A stretch of DNA of 64,000 nt from Marinobacterium rhizophilum (GCF_024397915.1 NZ_CP073347.1:3906001-3970000); one strand, 5' to 3'. Shown: positions 38,914-47,579, numbered from the stretch's first letter. A program made the numbers and translations. Notes: generated by a model from the letters alone, not told the origin.

Positions 38914-40137
38914 ATGGCGGGTTCTGATGCCACCTTTGTTGCCAGACCCGGCCTGGTCCTGGTTGAAGAGGCCATAGAGGCGCTGCTGGCGGACGTGCAG
39001 CCAATCGCGGGCACCGAACAGCTGGCGCTGATCGATGCCGTAGGGCGGGTGCTGGCCGAGGATGTGATCGCCGCGGTGGATGTGCCGCCGGCGGACAACA
39101 GCGCCATGGACGGCTACGCCTGTTCGCACGGCGATGCCGGGTCGGCGGGGCTGCGCATCAGTCAGCGTATTCCGGCGGGGGCTGCGCCTGCGCCTTTGGA
39201 GGCTGGCACCGTGGCGCGCATTTTCACCGGTGCCGAGATACCGCCAGGCGCCGATACGGTGGTGATGCAGGAGCAGGCCGAGGTTGTCGAAGGCCGGGTG
39301 AGCTTCACCGTGCGGCCAGAGGCAGGCGAGAATGTTCGCCCGCGCGGCCAGGACATTCGTGCCGGTGCCCTGGTCGTGGCGGCGGGCACGCGTCTGCAGC
39401 CTGCGGACCTGGGGGTGCTGGCATCCACCGGTGTGGGCAACGTGACGGTAACGCGCCCGCTGCGTGTGGCTCTGCTGTGTACCGGTGATGAGCTGGTGGA
39501 GCCCGGGTCTGCACTGAAATCCGGCCAGATTTACAATTCCAACCGCTACCTGCTGGCTGGTCTGCTGCGACAACTCGGTATCCAGGTGCTGGATCTGGGG
39601 TCTGTGGCTGACACCGCTGAGGCAACCCGTGCGGCGCTGGCGGATGCGGCGCGCCAGGCTGACTGCATTATCAGCACCGGCGGCGTGTCGGTCGGTGACG
39701 AGGATCACGTCAAGGGTGCGGTCGAGTCATTGGGACAGCTGCGCCTGTGGCGGTTGCGCATCAAGCCGGGGAAGCCACTGGCCTATGGACGTGTCGGCCA
39801 GGTGCCCTTCTTCGGGCTGCCGGGAAATCCAGCCTCGGCGCTGGTGACTTTCTGCCTGCTGGCAAGACCCTATTTGCTGCGCTTGCAGGGCGCGGTGGTT
39901 GAACCGCCGCTGATGCTGCAGGTGCCCGCAGGCTTTGCCCGGCCGGTTCCGGGGGGGCGGCAGGAGTACTTGCGGGCGCGGCTGGAAGCCGGGCGCGCCT
40001 GCCCGTTTTCGAACCAGAGCTCCGGTGTGTTGTCTTCTGCCAGCTGGGCGCAGGGGCTGGTGGTTGTGCCGCCGGATACCCGAATTGCCGAGGGCGACCT
40101 GGTGGGCTTTATCCCGTTCTCGGAGCTACTTGGCTGA
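38914..40137 (+). CDS. moeA: Molybdopterin molybdenumtransferase MoeA
   Basis: A 407-residue MoeA that inserts molybdate into adenylylated molybdopterin. The signature PPADNSAMDGYA is at about 56-67, FTGAEIPPGADTVVMQE follows, the MoeA/MogA core STGGVSVGDEDHVK is near 252-265, and PGNPASALVTF lies near 310. The C-terminal domain IV is present. Two translated Gly-Glu-rich hinge regions look normal. It lies immediately downstream of moaB. Confidence 0.95.
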   Translation: MAGSDATFVARPGLVLVEEAIEALLADVQPIAGTEQLALIDAVGRVLAEDVIAAVDVPPADNSAMDGYACSHGDAGSAGLRISQRIPAGAAPAPLEAGTVARIFTGAEIPPGADTVVMQEQAEVVEGRVSFTVRPEAGENVRPRGQDIRAGALVVAAGTRLQPADLGVLASTGVGNVTVTRPLRVALLCTGDELVEPGSALKSGQIYNSNRYLLAGLLRQLGIQVLDLGSVADTAEATRAALADAARQADCIISTGGVSVGDEDHVKGAVESLGQLRLWRLRIKPGKPLAYGRVGQVPFFGLPGNPASALVTFCLLARPYLLRLQGAVVEPPLMLQVPAGFARPVPGGRQEYLRARLEAGRACPFSNQSSGVLSSASWAQGLVVVPPDTRIAEGDLVGFIPFSELLG

Positions 40138-40210
40138 GGGCACTGCAAAAGCCCCTCCCAGCGGGTAAAATAGCGCCCGGCTGAACCTTTCACGATAATT
40201 AGAGAGCACC

Positions 40211-41332
40211 ATGAGCGACAATACCGCGCTGCAGGATCCGTTTAAAGAGATCCGTCCGTACCGCGACACCGAAGTGGCAGAGGTGCTCAACCGGTTGTTG
40301 TATAACGAAGAATTTATCCGGGTCGTTACGCGTTACCAGTTTCCCCGTATGGCGGGAGCCTTTGGTTGGCTGCTGCGCCCGCTGGTGCGCATGGCGCTGG
40401 CGCGGGAAGTGGGGGATGTGGAAACCATTCGCGGCTTCCAGGAGCGGGTGGCCAAGTACATGGAAAAAATGATCGGGCGCAGTACGACCCGCCTGAGCTG
40501 CTCGGGCATCGAGCGGCTGGATCCGGATGAGGCCTACCTGTTCATTTCCAATCACCGTGATATTGCACTGGATCCGGCCTTTGTGAACTGGGTGCTGTAC
40601 AAGGCCGGCATGAACACGGCCCGTATCGCTATCGGTGACAACCTGCTGCGTAAACCCTACGTGTCCGATCTGATGCGGCTCAACAAGAGCTTTATCGTCA
40701 ACCGCTCGGCTCGTGGCCGCGAGATGATGACGGCACTGAATCAGTTGTCCGCCTATATCGATCACAGCATCAACGAGGGCGCCTCCATCTGGATCGCCCA
40801 GCGTGAAGGCCGGGCCAAGGACGGTAATGATCGTACCGATCCCGCCATTCTGAAGATGTTCTACATGTCTCAGCGCAAACAGCGTTCCTTCGGCGAAGCC
40901 ATTACCCGGCTGAACCTGGTACCGGTGTCCATTTCCTATGAATACGATCCCTGCGATGCCGCCAAGGCGCGGGAGCTGCACGCCAGGGCCAGCGCTGGCT
41001 GCTATGCCAAGGGGCAGTACGAGGATCTGGATAGCATTGTGCAGGGCATCACCGGTCTAAAGGGGGACGTGCATGTCGCCTTTGGCGAGCCCATCAAGGG
41101 GGAGTTTGAGTCCCCTGAAGCGCTGGCCGCCCTGATTGACCGTGAAATCATTGCCAACTACCAACTGCACTCTTCCAACCTGATCGCGGCGGATGACGCC
41201 GGCGAGGTGACGGACGAGCAGCGCGAAGCCTTCCAGCAGCGCCTGGAGGGGCTGGAGCCCGGTGCGCAGGAAATCATGCGCCAGATGTATGCCAACCCGC
41301 TGATTAACAAGCGTTCCCTGGAGGCCTCATGA
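40211..41332 (+). CDS. PlsC-family acyltransferase (large type)
   Basis: A 373-residue protein with the acyltransferase block NHRDIALDPAF (about 117-127, the NHxxxxD catalytic motif) and the downstream IAQREGRAKDGNDRTDPAIL, which replaces the FPEGTR block of small PlsC enzymes. This longer type is common in marine and pathogenic Gammaproteobacteria and is usually annotated as glycerol or lysophosphatidate acyltransferase; the acyl acceptor is not proven. Its stop overlaps the moaC start by 4 bp (ATGA), which ties it to the molybdenum-cofactor genes. An earlier upstream frame is absent. Confidence 0.82.
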   Translation: MSDNTALQDPFKEIRPYRDTEVAEVLNRLLYNEEFIRVVTRYQFPRMAGAFGWLLRPLVRMALAREVGDVETIRGFQERVAKYMEKMIGRSTTRLSCSGIERLDPDEAYLFISNHRDIALDPAFVNWVLYKAGMNTARIAIGDNLLRKPYVSDLMRLNKSFIVNRSARGREMMTALNQLSAYIDHSINEGASIWIAQREGRAKDGNDRTDPAILKMFYMSQRKQRSFGEAITRLNLVPVSISYEYDPCDAAKARELHARASAGCYAKGQYEDLDSIVQGITGLKGDVHVAFGEPIKGEFESPEALAALIDREIIANYQLHSSNLIAADDAGEVTDEQREAFQQRLEGLEPGAQEIMRQMYANPLINKRSLEAS

Positions 41333-41808
41333 GCAAACTGACGCACCTGGACGATCAGGGGCATGCCCATATGGTGGACGTATCCGGCAAGGATGTGACC
41401 TACCGTGAAGCTGTCGCCCAGGCCCGGATCGAGATGCTGCCCGAAACGCTGCAACTGATCGTGGGTGGCGGTCACAAGAAGGGTGATGTGCTGGCGGTCG
41501 CGCGTATCGCCGGTATCCAGGCGGCCAAGCGCACCTGGGAACTGATACCGCTGTGTCATCCGCTGATGCTGAGCAAGGTGGCGGTGGAGCTGGTGCCGGT
41601 GCCGGAGCATAACCGCATTGACATTACCGCCACCTGCAAGCTGTCCGGCCAGACCGGGGTGGAAATGGAAGCCCTGACGGCGGCCAGTGTGGCGGCGCTG
41701 ACGCTGTATGACATGTGCAAGGCGGTGGATCGCGGTATGGTGATCTCGGGCCTGCGGGTGATGGAAAAGAAAGGTGGCAAGAGCGGGCACTGGAAGGTAG
41801 AGGATTAA
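41329..41808 (+). CDS. moaC: Cyclic pyranopterin monophosphate synthase MoaC
   Basis: A 159-residue MoaC that completes cyclic pyranopterin monophosphate from the MoaA product. Conserved parts are KKGDVLAVARIAGIQAAKRT (about 51-70), IPLCHPLMLSKV with the catalytic His, and TGVEMEALTAASVAALTLYD then MCKAVD. It starts inside the end of the preceding acyltransferase gene and is 1 bp before moaD. No moaA or moaE is in this window. Confidence 0.97.
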   Translation: MSKLTHLDDQGHAHMVDVSGKDVTYREAVAQARIEMLPETLQLIVGGGHKKGDVLAVARIAGIQAAKRTWELIPLCHPLMLSKVAVELVPVPEHNRIDITATCKLSGQTGVEMEALTAASVAALTLYDMCKAVDRGMVISGLRVMEKKGGKSGHWKVED

Positions 41809-41809
41809 G

Positions 41810-42067
41810 ATGAAATTGCAGTTGGTATATTTTGCGCGTGTGCGTGAACAGCTGGGCCTGGATGCCGAGACGTTGCAGTGTCCGGCACAGGTGTCCCGTG
41901 TCGATGAGCTGATCGATTACCTGGTGGCCGAGCGCGGCGAGGCCTGGCAGGGGGTGCTCAAGGCACCCAATCTGCTGGTTGCGGTGAATCAGGAGATGGT
42001 CAGCCTGTCCGCTGTTCTGGCCGAGGGTGATGAAGTTGCCTTTTTCCCACCGGTTACCGGAGGTTGA
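41810..42067 (+). CDS. moaD: Molybdopterin synthase sulfur carrier subunit MoaD
   Basis: An 85-residue ubiquitin-fold carrier. It begins MKLQLVYFARVREQLGLDAE and ends VAFFPPVTGG. The C-terminal Gly-Gly is the site that is adenylated by MoeB and carries the thiocarboxylate used by MoaE. It is 1 bp after moaC and 2 bp before plsC. The partner moaE, usually next, is missing here and must be elsewhere. Confidence 0.95.
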   Translation: MKLQLVYFARVREQLGLDAETLQCPAQVSRVDELIDYLVAERGEAWQGVLKAPNLLVAVNQEMVSLSAVLAEGDEVAFFPPVTGG

Positions 42068-42069
42068 GG

Positions 42070-42801
42070 ATGTCCAAGGCGACACCGCTGCACTACCTGC
42101 GTGCGACCCTGTTTTACGCGGGCTTTTATCCGGTCACTATCCTGTATTCGAGCTTTTGCCTGCTGGTGGGCTGGGCGTTGCCGTTTCGTCCCCGTTTCCG
42201 GCTGTTCACGGTGCTGAATTACTTCTACATGTTCTGGCTGCGGCTGTGCTGTGGCGTGCGTTTTGAGGTGTCGGGGCTGGAAAACCTGCCGCGTTCGGGT
42301 GCTTATGTGGTGGTGTCCAATCACCAGAGCGAATGGGAAACCCTGTACTTTCAGACGCTGGTGCGCCCCCAGGCCGTAGTCCTGAAGCAGGAACTGCTCA
42401 AGCTGCCCTTTTTTGGCTGGGCGCTCGCCATGTTGCAGCCCATTGCGCTGGATCGCAGTCAGCGCCGCGGGGCGCTGAAGCAGCTGCTGGCGCAGGGGCG
42501 TGAACGTCTGTCACAGCAGGTGCCGGTGCTGATATTCCCCCAGGGGACCCGCGTGAAAGTGGGCGAGATGGGACGATTCAACAAGGGTGGCGCCATGCTC
42601 GCGGTCGACAGTCAGGTGCCGGTGGTACCTATCGTGCACAATGCGGGCCTCTACTGGCCGGGCAAGAGCTTCGTGAAGTTTCCGGGTACGGTGCAGGTGC
42701 GCATCGGCGCGCCGCTGGCAACGGTGGAGCGCACGGTCGATGATGTACACCGGGATTCGGTCGCCTGGATCGAGCAGGAAATGCGCGAAATCGGTGCCTG
42801 A
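42070..42801 (+). CDS. plsC: 1-acyl-sn-glycerol-3-phosphate acyltransferase
   Basis: A 243-residue PlsC that acylates lysophosphatidic acid at the inner membrane. Two hydrophobic segments lie near the N-terminus. The catalytic block is NHQSEWETLYF (about 83-93), a NHxxxxE variant of NHxxxxD, and the second block is FPQGTRVKVGE (about 157-167). ATG 42070 is chosen; a TTG lies two codons earlier. It is the last gene of the moaB-to-plsC run. About 110 bp of its 3' end are duplicated at 43089-43200. Confidence 0.92.
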   Translation: MSKATPLHYLRATLFYAGFYPVTILYSSFCLLVGWALPFRPRFRLFTVLNYFYMFWLRLCCGVRFEVSGLENLPRSGAYVVVSNHQSEWETLYFQTLVRPQAVVLKQELLKLPFFGWALAMLQPIALDRSQRRGALKQLLAQGRERLSQQVPVLIFPQGTRVKVGEMGRFNKGGAMLAVDSQVPVVPIVHNAGLYWPGKSFVKFPGTVQVRIGAPLATVERTVDDVHRDSVAWIEQEMREIGA

Positions 42802-42865
42802 GGCATTCGCGCCCCGCAAAAGTGCGGTGAGCCTGGGGGTCACTCCGTGGGCAAATGGTCAGCAA

Positions 42866-42892
42866 TAAAAAACCGGCCGAAGCCGGTTTTTA
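42866..42892. terminator. Terminator after plsC, copy 1
   Basis: AAAAAACCGGC-CGAA-GCCGGTTTTTA is symmetrical, with A and T tracts on both sides, so it can stop transcription from either direction. An identical copy lies 400 bp further on. Confidence 0.88.
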
Positions 42893-42986
42893 TGTAGGTT
42901 GGTTAAAGCCGCGTAGCGGCGGACCCAACACCTGCTGATGGTGAAGTGATGGGTTTCGTGCCTGCGGCACTTTACCCATCCTACGA
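42893..42986. repeat. REP-like pair of the GTAGGTTGGG/GATGGGTTT class, copy 1
   Basis: TGTAGGTTGGTTAAAGCCGC with GGCGGACCCAACA forms a first hairpin, with mismatches in this copy. GTGATGGGTTTCGTGCCTGC with GGCACTTTACCCATCCTACGA forms a second. It lies between the terminator and a fabB fragment. Confidence 0.8.
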
Positions 42987-42987
42987 C

Positions 42988-43083
42988 TCAGCCGTTGAAC
43001 TTCTGGAATACCAGGGTGGAGTTGGTGCCGCCAAAGCCGAAGCTGTTGGACATCACAAGTTCCGGGTTGGCATTGTCGATGCG
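42988..43083 (-). pseudogene. Fragment of a fabB 3' end from a different allele
   Basis: The minus strand encodes RIDNANPELVMSNSFGFGG, TNSTLVFQKFNG and stop, matching the last 31 codons of FabB (RIDNANLERVMSNSFGFGG in the intact gene). Three residues differ by two substitutions and one shift of side chain (L-E-R against P-E-L). Several silent changes also occur. It breaks off at about 43083, where a plsC fragment in the opposite direction begins. It is non-functional. Confidence 0.88.
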
Positions 43084-43088
43084 GGCAG

Positions 43089-43200
43089 GGTGCAGGTGCG
43101 TATCGGCGCGCCGCAGGCAACGGTGGAACGCACGGTCGATGATGTGCACCGGGATTCGGACACCTGGATAGAGCAGGAAATGCGCGAAATCGGTGCCTGA
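43089..43200 (+). pseudogene. Fragment of a plsC 3' end
   Basis: Encodes VQVRIGAPQATVERTVDDV, HRDSDTWIEQEMREIGA and stop, against VQVRIGAPLATVERTVDDV, HRDSVAWIEQEMREIGA in plsC. There are three amino-acid changes and about five silent changes in 110 bases. No start or upstream coding part is present. It is followed by the second copies of the terminator and REP pair. Confidence 0.9.
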
Positions 43201-43265
43201 GGCATTCGCGCCCCGCAAAGGTGCGGTGAGCGTGGGGGTTCACTCCGTGGGCAAATGGTCAGCAA

Positions 43266-43292
43266 TAAAAAACCGGCCGAAGCCGGTTTTTA
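43266..43292. terminator. Terminator between the plsC fragment and fabB, copy 2
   Basis: Same sequence as 42866-42892. Because it is symmetrical, it would serve fabB on the minus strand, after the REP pair. Confidence 0.85.
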
Positions 43293-43386
43293 TGTAGGTT
43301 GGGTCAAGCCGCGTAGCGGCGGACCCAACACCTGCTGATGGCGAAGTGATGGGTTTCGTGCCTTCGGCACTTTACCCATCCTACGA
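43293..43386. repeat. REP-like pair of the GTAGGTTGGG/GATGGGTTT class, copy 2
   Basis: TGTAGGTTGGGTCAAGCCGC with GGCGGACCCAACA, then GTGATGGGTTTCGTGCCTTC with GGCACTTTACCCATCCTACGA. This copy pairs better than copy 1 and ends directly at the fabB stop codon. Confidence 0.83.
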
Positions 43387-43387
43387 C

Positions 43388-44605
43388 TCAGCCGTTGAAC
43401 TTCTGGAACACCAGCGTGGAGTTGGTGCCGCCAAAGCCGAAGCTGTTGGACATCACGCGTTCCAGGTTGGCATTGTCGATACGCGAGGTCGCGATCGGCA
43501 GGCCTTCGGCTTCCGGGTCGAGCTGTTCGATGTTGGCCGAGGCACAGACGAAGTTGTTTTCCTGCATCAGCAGGCAGTAAATCGCTTCCTGTACGCCGGT
43601 GGCGCCGAGCGAGTGACCGGTCAGTGACTTGGTGGAGCTGACGGTGGGCATCTTGTCGCCGAATGCCATCTTCATGGCTTTCAGTTCCTGGATATCACCG
43701 GCCGGCGTGGACGTGCCGTGGGAGTTGATATAGTCGATCGGGCCTTCAACGGTCGACATGGCCTGCTGCATGCAGCGCAGGGCGCCTTCACCGGACGGCG
43801 CGACCATGTCGTAGCCATCGGAGGTCGCACCATAGCCGACCAGTTCGGCGTAGATCTTGGCGCCACGGGCCTGGGCGTGTTCGAGGTCTTCGAGCACCAG
43901 CATGCCGGCGCCGCCGGAGATGACGAAACCATCACGGTTGGCGTCGTAGGCACGGGAGGCCTGTTCCGGGGTGTCGTTGTACTTGCTGGACAGCGCGCCC
44001 ATGGCATCGAACATGACGCTCAGGGACCAGTGCAGCTCTTCGCCACCGCCGGCAAAGACCACATCCTGCTTGCCCAGCTGAATCTGCTCCATGGCGCTGC
44101 CAATGCAGTGCGCGCTGGTGGCGCAGGCCGAGGTAATGGAGTAGTTCACGCCCTTGATCTTGAACGGTGTGGCCAGGCAGGCGGATACGGTGCTGCCCAT
44201 GGTGCGGGTAACGCGGTAAGGGCCGACGCGGCGTACGCCCTTGGTGCGCAGAATGTCCGCGGTTTCAACGATATCGGCGGATGAAGCGCCGCCGGAACCG
44301 GCGATCAGGCCGGTACGCACGTTGGAAACCTGGTCTTCGCTCAGGCCGGAGTCCTTCACGGCCTGGTCCATGGCCAGGTACGCGTAGGCGGCGGCGTTGC
44401 CCATGAAACGCAACAGTTTGCGGTCAATCAGGGATTCAAGGTCGAGGTCGATACTGCCGGCAACCTGGCTGCGAAAGCCGAGCTCCTTGTATTCTTCCTG
44501 GAACTTGATGCCGGAACGTCCCTCCTGGAGGGCGCTGAGGACGGAATCCTTGTCGGTGCCCAGACAGGACACGATCCCCATACCTGTAACAACGACACGA
44601 CGCAT
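43388..44605 (-). CDS. fabB: 3-oxoacyl-ACP synthase I
   Basis: A 405-residue KAS I that elongates acyl-ACP and is needed for unsaturated fatty acids. It has the catalytic Cys in ITSACATSAHCIGSA (about 158-172), the His pair in NSHGTSTPAGD (about 297) and SLTGHSLGATG (about 332), and starts MRRVVVTGMGIVSCLG after AGAGG. An in-frame start seven codons upstream is less likely. It follows fabA on the minus strand with a 150-bp gap, the usual fabAB arrangement. Its 3' end is partly duplicated downstream. Confidence 0.97.
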   Translation of the reverse strand: MRRVVVTGMGIVSCLGTDKDSVLSALQEGRSGIKFQEEYKELGFRSQVAGSIDLDLESLIDRKLLRFMGNAAAYAYLAMDQAVKDSGLSEDQVSNVRTGLIAGSGGASSADIVETADILRTKGVRRVGPYRVTRTMGSTVSACLATPFKIKGVNYSITSACATSAHCIGSAMEQIQLGKQDVVFAGGGEELHWSLSVMFDAMGALSSKYNDTPEQASRAYDANRDGFVISGGAGMLVLEDLEHAQARGAKIYAELVGYGATSDGYDMVAPSGEGALRCMQQAMSTVEGPIDYINSHGTSTPAGDIQELKAMKMAFGDKMPTVSSTKSLTGHSLGATGVQEAIYCLLMQENNFVCASANIEQLDPEAEGLPIATSRIDNANLERVMSNSFGFGGTNSTLVFQKFNG

Positions 44606-44756
44606 GTGAGGCCTCTTGTGTTTCACTAAGGTAATGTTCTTTGCGGATATACAGACCGCCTATTGTCCGATAAAGCGCCCCTGAAGGCTACCTGAATTAG
44701 GTTTTATCGGGATTGGGCGAGCCGTCGGCCTGTGGCCGGCAGCTCCGGGCGACTGA

Positions 44757-45272
44757 TCAGAAGTTGTCGGTGGTCGTGAACAGACCGACGCGCAGGTCCT
44801 TGGCGGTGTAGATTTCGCGCCCGTCCACGAATACGGAGCCGTCGGCAATGCCCATAACGAGTTTGCGCTCGATCACGCGCTTGAGGTGAATATGGTAGGT
44901 CACCTTCTTGGCCGTTGGCAGGACCTGGCCGGTGAACTTGACTTCACCTGAGCCCAGGGCGCGGCCGCGACCCTGGTTGCCGCGCCAGCCAAGGAAAAAT
45001 CCAACCAGCTGCCACATGGCGTCCAGTCCCAGGCAGCCCGGCATCACAGGGTCGCCGGGGAAGTGGCACTGGAAGAACCAGAGGTCCGGGTTGATATCCA
45101 GTTCGGCAATAATTTCGCCCTTGCCATAGAGGCCGCCTTCCGACGAAATGTTAACGACGCGGTCCATCATCAGCATGTTGTCGACCGGCAGCTGGGCATT
45201 GCCCGGACCGAACATTTCGCCGTGGCCGCAGCTCAGCAGGGCTGCGCGATCAAAAGAAGCGGGTTTTGTCAT
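44757..45272 (-). CDS. fabA: 3-hydroxydecanoyl-ACP dehydratase/isomerase
   Basis: A 171-residue FabA (Escherichia coli 172 aa) that makes trans-2- and cis-3-decenoyl-ACP, the branch point to unsaturated fatty acids. The hot-dog active site is visible as WFFQCHFPGDPVMPGCLG with the catalytic His (about residue 70) and LDAMWQLVGFFLGW with the Asp (about 84). It is upstream of fabB on the same strand, and in relatives both are co-regulated. No FabR or DesT operator could be assigned by eye. Confidence 0.98.
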   Translation of the reverse strand: MTKPASFDRAALLSCGHGEMFGPGNAQLPVDNMLMMDRVVNISSEGGLYGKGEIIAELDINPDLWFFQCHFPGDPVMPGCLGLDAMWQLVGFFLGWRGNQGRGRALGSGEVKFTGQVLPTAKKVTYHIHLKRVIERKLVMGIADGSVFVDGREIYTAKDLRVGLFTTTDNF

Positions 45273-45459
45273 AGGGAAAGTCTTATGGTTCCAGCTAAAA
45301 ATATCCGCCGATTATAGCGGGTCGGACGCCCTGAAGCACTGTTTGGGGCTTGTTTCTGCCGGGAAGGGGCCGTGGCGGGCCTGTTCTGGTTCGGCAGCGG
45401 GCGTTGACGGAACCTCTGGCTGCACCCGCATTGCAGGTGGTCAGGTTCCGTTTGCATGA

Positions 45460-46428
45460 TCAGTGTGTGCGGTCGACGGCCATGTCGGCCAGCTGCGTCA
45501 GGGTGTCTTTGAACGAGCTGGCGGGCAGGGCCTGGAGTGCCTTGCAGGCGTCGGCAGCGGCGCGCTGGGCGGCATCGCGTGTGTAGTCGATGGCCCCGGT
45601 GCGATGCACGATGTCGAGGACCGGCTGCAGATCGTCCAGTCCGCCCTTGCGAATGCACTGTCGAATCAGTTGGCGCTCTGCGTCGGTGCCGGCTTTCATG
45701 GCCTGGATCAGTGGCAGGGTCGGCTTGCCTTCGGCCAGGTCGTCACCGACATTCTTGCCCATTTCCTCGGCGCTGGAGAGGTAATCCATCATGTCATCGA
45801 CCAGCTGGAAGGCCACGCCCAGGTGGCGGCCGTACAGGCGCAGCGCGTCACGTTCGGCTGCGGTGGCGCCGGCGAGGATGGCGCCGGTTTCCGTGGCGGC
45901 TTCAAACAGGGTGGCGGTCTTGCCGATAATCACCTGCATGTAGGCGTCTTCGCTGGTATCCGGGTTTTTGCAGTTCAGCAGCTGCAGGACTTCGCCTTCG
46001 GCAATGACATTGGTGGCGTTGGAAATGACATGCATGATGTCCATGTTGCCGATCTCGACCATGACCTGGAAGGCACGGCTGTAAAGGAAGTCGCCCACCA
46101 GGACGCTCGGCGCATTGCCCCAGCGCGCATTGGCGGTGTCCTTGCCGCGGCGCAGGTCGGAGTTGTCGACCACATCGTCATGCAGCAGGGTGGCGGTATG
46201 AATGAACTCGACAATGGCGGCCAGGGGAACATGGTGCTGACCCTGGTAACCGCAGGCGTTGGCGCTGAGCAATACCAGCAGGGGGCGCAGACGCTTGCCG
46301 CCGCTTTCGACTATATAGTGGCCAATTTTCTCGACCAGTGGGACGGTGGAACCCAGATGGTTGAGAATGTAGTCATTAACGGCTTCGAACTGCGGCTCTA
46401 TCGCCGGATTTAGCTGATGTGGCTGCAT
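45460..46428 (-). CDS. ispB: Octaprenyl (polyprenyl) diphosphate synthase
   Basis: A 322-residue trans-prenyltransferase that makes the ubiquinone side chain. The two Asp-rich motifs are LLHDDVVDNSDLRRG (first, about 81-95) and LVDDMMDYLSS (second, about 208-218), and the GKRLRP block near residue 44 binds isopentenyl diphosphate. It is divergent from rplU, as in Escherichia coli and Pseudomonas. Side-chain length cannot be read from sequence with certainty. Confidence 0.96.
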   Translation of the reverse strand: MQPHQLNPAIEPQFEAVNDYILNHLGSTVPLVEKIGHYIVESGGKRLRPLLVLLSANACGYQGQHHVPLAAIVEFIHTATLLHDDVVDNSDLRRGKDTANARWGNAPSVLVGDFLYSRAFQVMVEIGNMDIMHVISNATNVIAEGEVLQLLNCKNPDTSEDAYMQVIIGKTATLFEAATETGAILAGATAAERDALRLYGRHLGVAFQLVDDMMDYLSSAEEMGKNVGDDLAEGKPTLPLIQAMKAGTDAERQLIRQCIRKGGLDDLQPVLDIVHRTGAIDYTRDAAQRAAADACKALQALPASSFKDTLTQLADMAVDRTH

Positions 46429-46586
46429 GTGGGGAGGGTCGTCGACTGTACGAATGGTAAGCGCGCATGCTAGGGGGTGCCTGCGAGGGTGTCAAGAAAG
46501 CGCCGGCCTGAAAGGCCCCTGATGCCGGTGGCGGGGCAGTTGAACGAGGCTTGCCCGCAAGTTGTCCGAATTCGGTTGAATCTGGC

Positions 46587-46615
46587 TTGAGTTAGGCTTG
46601 CCTTTGCTATAGAAT
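46587..46615 (+). promoter_or_regulatory. rplU: Probable sigma-70 promoter for rplU-rpmA
   Basis: TTGAGT (-35) and TAGAAT (-10) are separated by 17 bp, followed by a C-rich start region. The -10 lies 105 bp before the rplU ATG. The overlapping TATAGA is an alternative -10. Confidence 0.55.
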
Positions 46616-46719
46616 CCCCCGCCCTGAGCTCATCCAAATTTGCTCCCTATCATAGGGTTTCGCCCTTAGAAGTAGGTTGTTATTCACAGTAGCCGGATGG
46701 GCATGACCTGGAGAGAGAA

Positions 46720-47031
46720 ATGTACGCAGTAATCGTTAGCGGTGGTAAGCAGTACCGCGTTCAGGAAGGACAGACTGTACGGCTCGAAAAGCTGCCGGCA
46801 GAGCTGGGTTCCAGCGTTGAATTTGACCGTGTGCTGCTGGTTGGCGCCGGTGATGACATCAAGATCGGTGCGCCGGTTGTTGATGGTGCCAAGGTGACTG
46901 CTGAAGTTGTTGAGCACGGTCGCGGCAAGAAAGTAACCATCCTGAAGTTCAAGCGTCGTAAGCACCACATGAAACGTCAGGGTCATCGTCAGTCTTTCAC
47001 TGAAGTGAAGATCACTGGCATCAGTGCCTAA
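46720..47031 (+). CDS. rplU: 50S ribosomal protein L21
   Basis: A 103-residue L21, same length as in Escherichia coli. It starts MYAVIVSGGKQYRVQEGQ and has the basic RNA-binding stretch KKVTILKFKRRKHHMKRQGH (about 72-91). L21 binds 23S rRNA with L20. A GGAGAG lies 8 bp before the start. It precedes rpmA by 25 bp. Confidence 0.98.
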   Translation: MYAVIVSGGKQYRVQEGQTVRLEKLPAELGSSVEFDRVLLVGAGDDIKIGAPVVDGAKVTAEVVEHGRGKKVTILKFKRRKHHMKRQGHRQSFTEVKITGISA

Positions 47032-47056
47032 CGCACCCCAGATCAGGAGATAGAAA

Positions 47057-47314
47057 ATGGCTCATAAGAAAGCGGGTGGCTCGACTCGTAACGGTCGCGA
47101 CTCAGAATCGAAACGCCTTGGCGTAAAGCGCTTCGGTGGTCAGGTTGTTGCTGCAGGTAACATCCTGGTTCGTCAGCGTGGCACCAAGTTCCATGCCGGT
47201 ACCAATGTAGGCCTGGGCAAGGACCACACTCTGTTCGCGAAAGCGGACGGCGTAGTCAAGTTTGAAATCAAGGGCGAAAACAAGCGCAAGTACATCAGTA
47301 TCGTACCTGCCTGA
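47057..47314 (+). CDS. rpmA: 50S ribosomal protein L27
   Basis: An 85-residue L27 that begins MAHKKAGGSTRNGRDSESKR. The flexible basic N-terminus reaches the peptidyl-transferase centre. The start is at MAHKK without the cleaved N-terminal extension seen in Firmicutes. It lies after rplU and before a terminator, then obg. Confidence 0.98.
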   Translation: MAHKKAGGSTRNGRDSESKRLGVKRFGGQVVAAGNILVRQRGTKFHAGTNVGLGKDHTLFAKADGVVKFEIKGENKRKYISIVPA

Positions 47315-47332
47315 ATCGCGTTTTGATGTTCG

Positions 47333-47362
47333 AAAAAGCTCCGCCTGTGCGGGGCTTTTTTC
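47333..47362 (+). terminator. Rho-independent terminator after rpmA
   Basis: AAAAAGCTCCGC-CTGT-GCGGGGCTTTTTT, a stem with one G-U pair followed by a T run, 19 bp after the rpmA stop codon. Confidence 0.92.
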
Positions 47363-47579
47363 GTATGGGCCGTGATTTTCTGATTTTGCATGTGCGGGGC
47401 GGCGTTTGCGTCGCTCATGATGGCGCCTTGATTGTGAGGTCTGTTGTGCCTGTTCCGGCAGGCTTCATGTGATCGGGTGTTCTGCGCCGGCCATTTCGTT
47501 GCCGGTGTGAGTGAGGCTATTCGGGACGCGGGTTCGCGCTATATTCAGTGCAGGATCCTGGCCCGTCGGGGAGGTTTTG

